This document shows, one piece after another, positions 23,453 through 25,292 of a DNA stretch of 25,292 nt (its first letter is position 1; every line of letters starts with the position of its first letter). The notes under the pieces were generated by a model. The model was not told the origin of the DNA. It did no database searches and saw only the letters and a program-made list of their open reading frames with translations. The position numbers and the translations under genes are program-made. Source of the DNA: Fen-1077 sp050014355 (GTDB lineage Bacteria; Chloroflexota; Dehalococcoidia; Dehalococcoidales; RBG-16-60-22); NCBI GenBank assembly GCA_050014355.1, contig JBEKDL010000038.1, positions 1-25,292 on the forward strand, written 5' to 3'.

Positions 23453-23933
23453 CATCGAGCTCCGGGGCGCGGTAACCGCCGTCGCTCCCGCCGCCGGCGC
23501 CACCTCTAATATCAGCCAGATAAGCTTTACGATTGCCAACGTCCTCGGCGGCGAACCCGTTGATTTTACCCCGCCAACCCCGAGCTTGTCAGCTAACGGC
23601 ACGGCCGGGGGCACAGCCAACAAGGTAGTCATCAACTACATCGACCAGGACCAGACGGTTACCAATCTGTTTTGGACCGTGAAGGCTCTGGGAAAAGATA
23701 ACAATAACTACCTGCTGGAGACCGATGAGAAGTTCCAGATAACCATTGGCAACGATGGCAACGGGGACTTCACGGGAGCCACCCCGGGCAACCTGCTTAA
23801 TGCACTCAATAGCAGCCATCTGCTGGGTGTTAACAAGACGTTCAGCCTGGTAGTCGTAACGCCGGTTGGCGCTGTTATGGAAATCGAGCGGACCACACCC
23901 CCTTACATGGACAAAATCATGAACCTGCGCTAA
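23274..23933 (+). CDS. flaB: Archaellin (archaeal-type flagellin) 3
   Basis: A 219-residue archaellin and tandem paralogue of archaellin 2, beginning 36 bp after it. The class III signal peptide and helix are identical through about residue 45; Ser46 becomes Gly and changes increase beyond. The outer domain shares the frame NKVVINYIDQ, LGKDNNNYLLETDEKFQITI, then GVNKTFSLVVVTPVGAV, and ends IMNLR. Four sequons are present. AAGGAGG lies before the ATG. Two archaellins of nearly equal length suggest either a mixed filament or a dosage increase. A strong stem-loop follows the stop, after which the FlaG-like gene begins. Confidence 0.95.
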   Translation: MLKKFLRHEKGITGLETAIILIAFVVVAAVFAYTALSAGLFSTQKGQEAVYSGLKEARSTIELRGAVTAVAPAAGATSNISQISFTIANVLGGEPVDFTPPTPSLSANGTAGGTANKVVINYIDQDQTVTNLFWTVKALGKDNNNYLLETDEKFQITIGNDGNGDFTGATPGNLLNALNSSHLLGVNKTFSLVVVTPVGAVMEIERTTPPYMDKIMNLR

Positions 23934-23949
23934 TTAGCCGGTTAATCCT

Positions 23950-23992
23950 GACACCGGGTGGGTGCCTGTTGACCCGGGCCCCCACCCGTGTC
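23950..23992. terminator. GC-rich stem-loop after archaellin 3
   Basis: Arms 23950-23962 (GACACCGGGTGGG) and 23981-23992 (CCCACCCGTGTC) pair over 12 bp with one bulged C and an 18-nt loop. There is no U run. It lies 16 bp after the archaellin stop and 97 bp before the next gene. It probably lets filament subunits be made in excess over the downstream motor-associated proteins, by partial termination or mRNA protection; this is inferred. A related GGTGGGTGC element repeats just after it. Confidence 0.55.
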
Positions 23993-24088
23993 CCATGGTC
24001 CCGGTGGGTGCTACCCGCTTCCCGAAGCTGTGGGAGATATGGATGACAGCCGCGAGCATCCGCTCCGAAGGAATAATGGAGGGTTTCT

Positions 24089-24565
24089 GTGGAGAAGGCC
24101 ATAACTACAGCTCTAATGATTATAGCGGGGGTTGTATGTATGATATTTGTCTTTAACAGTGTTTATCCTATGGTGAACCACTCCAGCCAGGCCATGGTCA
24201 GCATGGCCGAGCAAGTTGATGAGCGTATGAATAGCCGGATAGACATTGTGCACGCGGCAAATTCAGCCAACCGCACGTCCGTGTACCTGTGGATAAAGAA
24301 CGTGGGCACCCAGCGTATCGTGTCCATCGAAAACAGCGACCTGTTCTTCGGCCAGGAAACTAATTTTGACCGGATACCGTATAAGGGCGAGACCGGAGCC
24401 GGCTATCCGCAGTGGGACTACGCGCTGGAGAATGACACAGAATGGCAGACCAGCGCCACCTTGAAGGTGACTATAACTTATGGCAGCGCCCCGGGGGCAG
24501 GAACCTATTACGCCAAGTTTATCATACCCAATGGGATATCCGCTGACTTCTATTTCAGCATGTAA
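24089..24565 (+). CDS. FlaF/FlaG-like archaellum protein 1
   Basis: A 158-residue protein from a GTG start, with GGAGGG 5 nt before it. A single N-terminal membrane helix (TALMIIAGVVCMIFVFN, about 7-23) is followed by a polar helix (SMAEQVDERMNSRIDIVHA) and a beta-sandwich (TSVYLWIKNVGTQRIVSIEN, SDLFFG, ATLKVTITYG, FIIPNGISADFYF). This matches FlaG/FlaF, the pseudo-periplasmic stator proteins that link the archaellum motor to the S-layer. There is no class III cleavage site, also as in that family. It follows the archaellins as flaF/flaG often do. I favour FlaG over FlaF because of the VYLWIKNVG type strand, but cannot separate them surely. Confidence 0.68.
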   Translation: MEKAITTALMIIAGVVCMIFVFNSVYPMVNHSSQAMVSMAEQVDERMNSRIDIVHAANSANRTSVYLWIKNVGTQRIVSIENSDLFFGQETNFDRIPYKGETGAGYPQWDYALENDTEWQTSATLKVTITYGSAPGAGTYYAKFIIPNGISADFYFSM

Positions 24566-24577
24566 CGGAGTTAGTGT

Positions 24578-25093
24578 ATGGAGACAGCGATTGTCTCGAT
24601 AATATGTATCGCCCTGATAGCCTTCGGCGGCATGACCATGTCCCGGGGGTTTATGACGTCCGTGGATAGCAGCACCACGGGTCTGGACGCGGTAAGCCAG
24701 AGAAACGAAACGATAATGCGGACAGAAATAACACCCCTAAGCACCAGCCTGCCCTCAAGTAACACTCTGGAAATCACGCTTGAAAACAGCGGCCAGACCC
24801 GGCTGGCTGATTTCGACAAGTGGGATATCATCGTGCAGTACTACAGTAGCAACGGTACCTATCATATCGTATGGCTCCCCTACACTAAAGAAGCGTTAGG
24901 AGATAGTGAATGGCAGGTAGCCTGGATCCGGTTTAATGGAGCGCCCGTAGTATTTGAACCTAACATCTTAAAACCCAAAGAACAGATGCTGATAAGGGCG
25001 CAGCTTAATCCCGCGCCGGGCCCCGGGACGACTAATATGGCGGTGATAGCCACTCCCAACGGGATTACCGCCTCGACATATTTCTTACCGTAA
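24578..25093 (+). CDS. FlaF/FlaG-like archaellum protein 2
   Basis: A 171-residue protein, 12 bp after the previous gene, with GGAG upstream of the ATG. One N-terminal membrane helix (AIVSIICIALIAFGGMTMS), a short polar helix, then a beta-rich domain with SNTLEITLENSGQTRLADFD and a closing PNGITASTYF that mirrors PNGISADFYF in the preceding protein. That shared ending and layout suggest the two are distant paralogues. The probable role is an archaellum stator or periplasmic scaffold protein (FlaF/FlaG type), anchored in the membrane with the beta domain outside. The assignment rests on architecture and neighbours, not on a signature motif. Confidence 0.62.
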   Translation: METAIVSIICIALIAFGGMTMSRGFMTSVDSSTTGLDAVSQRNETIMRTEITPLSTSLPSSNTLEITLENSGQTRLADFDKWDIIVQYYSSNGTYHIVWLPYTKEALGDSEWQVAWIRFNGAPVVFEPNILKPKEQMLIRAQLNPAPGPGTTNMAVIATPNGITASTYFLP

Positions 25094-25143
25094 CACAGGG
25101 AGGAGCAAGTTACATTATAAGCGGAACTTAAGGAGCTAATGAT

Positions 25144-25292
25144 ATGACGACGGCTGTCGTCTGCATTATATGTATCGCCATGATTGTGGTGGGATGTATG
25201 ACAATATCTCAAGGAATCCTGACCTCGGCTGACACTGCTGCCCTTAGCGCGCAGCAGTTAAGCGTTAGACAGGGTGATGTAATGAGGACCAG
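25144..25292 (+). CDS. FlaF/FlaG-like archaellum protein 3, cut by the window edge
   Basis: The frame opens at ATG 25144, 7 nt after AAGGAGC, and stays open for 49 codons to the edge. It begins TTAVVCIICIAMIVVGCMTI, a membrane helix matching AIVSIICIALIAFGGMTM of the preceding protein. The following stretch ends GDVMRT where that protein has ETIMRT, at the same position. It is therefore a third tandem copy of the same family. The remainder and the expected motor genes (FlaH, FlaI, FlaJ) lie outside. Confidence 0.7.
   Translation, partial: MTTAVVCIICIAMIVVGCMTISQGILTSADTAALSAQQLSVRQGDVMRT

Noticed and set aside
1..25292. tRNA, rRNA and CRISPR arrays
   Set aside because: I saw no clover-leaf sequences, rRNA-like stretches or regularly spaced repeats by eye. 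A tRNAscan or CRISPR search was not possible here.

Overview
The window looks bacterial, most likely Chloroflexota and possibly a Dehalococcoidia-like lineage known mainly from metagenomes. This is inferred from gene style, not from a marker gene. Bacterial signs are Shine-Dalgarno sites before most genes, TTGACA/TATAAT-type promoters, IclR and LuxR/GerE regulators, a histidine kinase fragment and lipobox lipoproteins with Thr-rich linkers. The right end nevertheless carries archaeal-type flagellins (archaellins) and archaellum FlaF/FlaG-like proteins. Functional archaella have been reported in Chloroflexota, which fits.

Layout. (1) 1-631: a minus-strand large serine recombinase fragment abuts a plus-strand histidine kinase fragment near position 250; both are truncated at the join. 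(2) 724-6795, minus strand: IclR regulator, FAD oxidoreductase, solute-binding lipoprotein and two Dpp/Opp-type permeases. (3) 7002-10691, plus strand: a second permease pair and binding protein, divergent from the IclR gene; the first permease has a one-base frameshift. Neither set has an ATPase gene here. (4) 10867-15982, plus strand: SnoaL-like protein, M24 (pita-bread) homologue, FAD_binding_2 flavoprotein and an Old Yellow Enzyme/Fe-S/FAD reductase. (5) 15988-19894, minus strand: alcohol dehydrogenase, type B carboxylesterase and a second M24 homologue, converging on block 4. (6) 20056-21092: a small membrane protein and a LuxR-type regulator with a degenerate receiver domain. (7) 21490 to the end, plus strand: three archaellins, a small predicted secreted or membrane protein, and three FlaF/FlaG-like proteins, the last cut by the window edge.

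Blocks 2-5 read as an uptake and catabolism region: binding proteins and permeases import a small organic compound, and an esterase, dehydrogenase, flavin reductases and a possible dehydratase process it. The substrate cannot be told from sequence. The SnoaL-like, OYE-type and FAD flavoprotein combination recalls bile-acid/steroid (bai-type) reductive chemistry, but only as an analogy. Both M24 homologues lack most metal ligands and share the same replacements, so they are probably not metallopeptidases. Block 7 is the start of an archaellum (swimming filament) locus whose motor genes would lie beyond the right edge.
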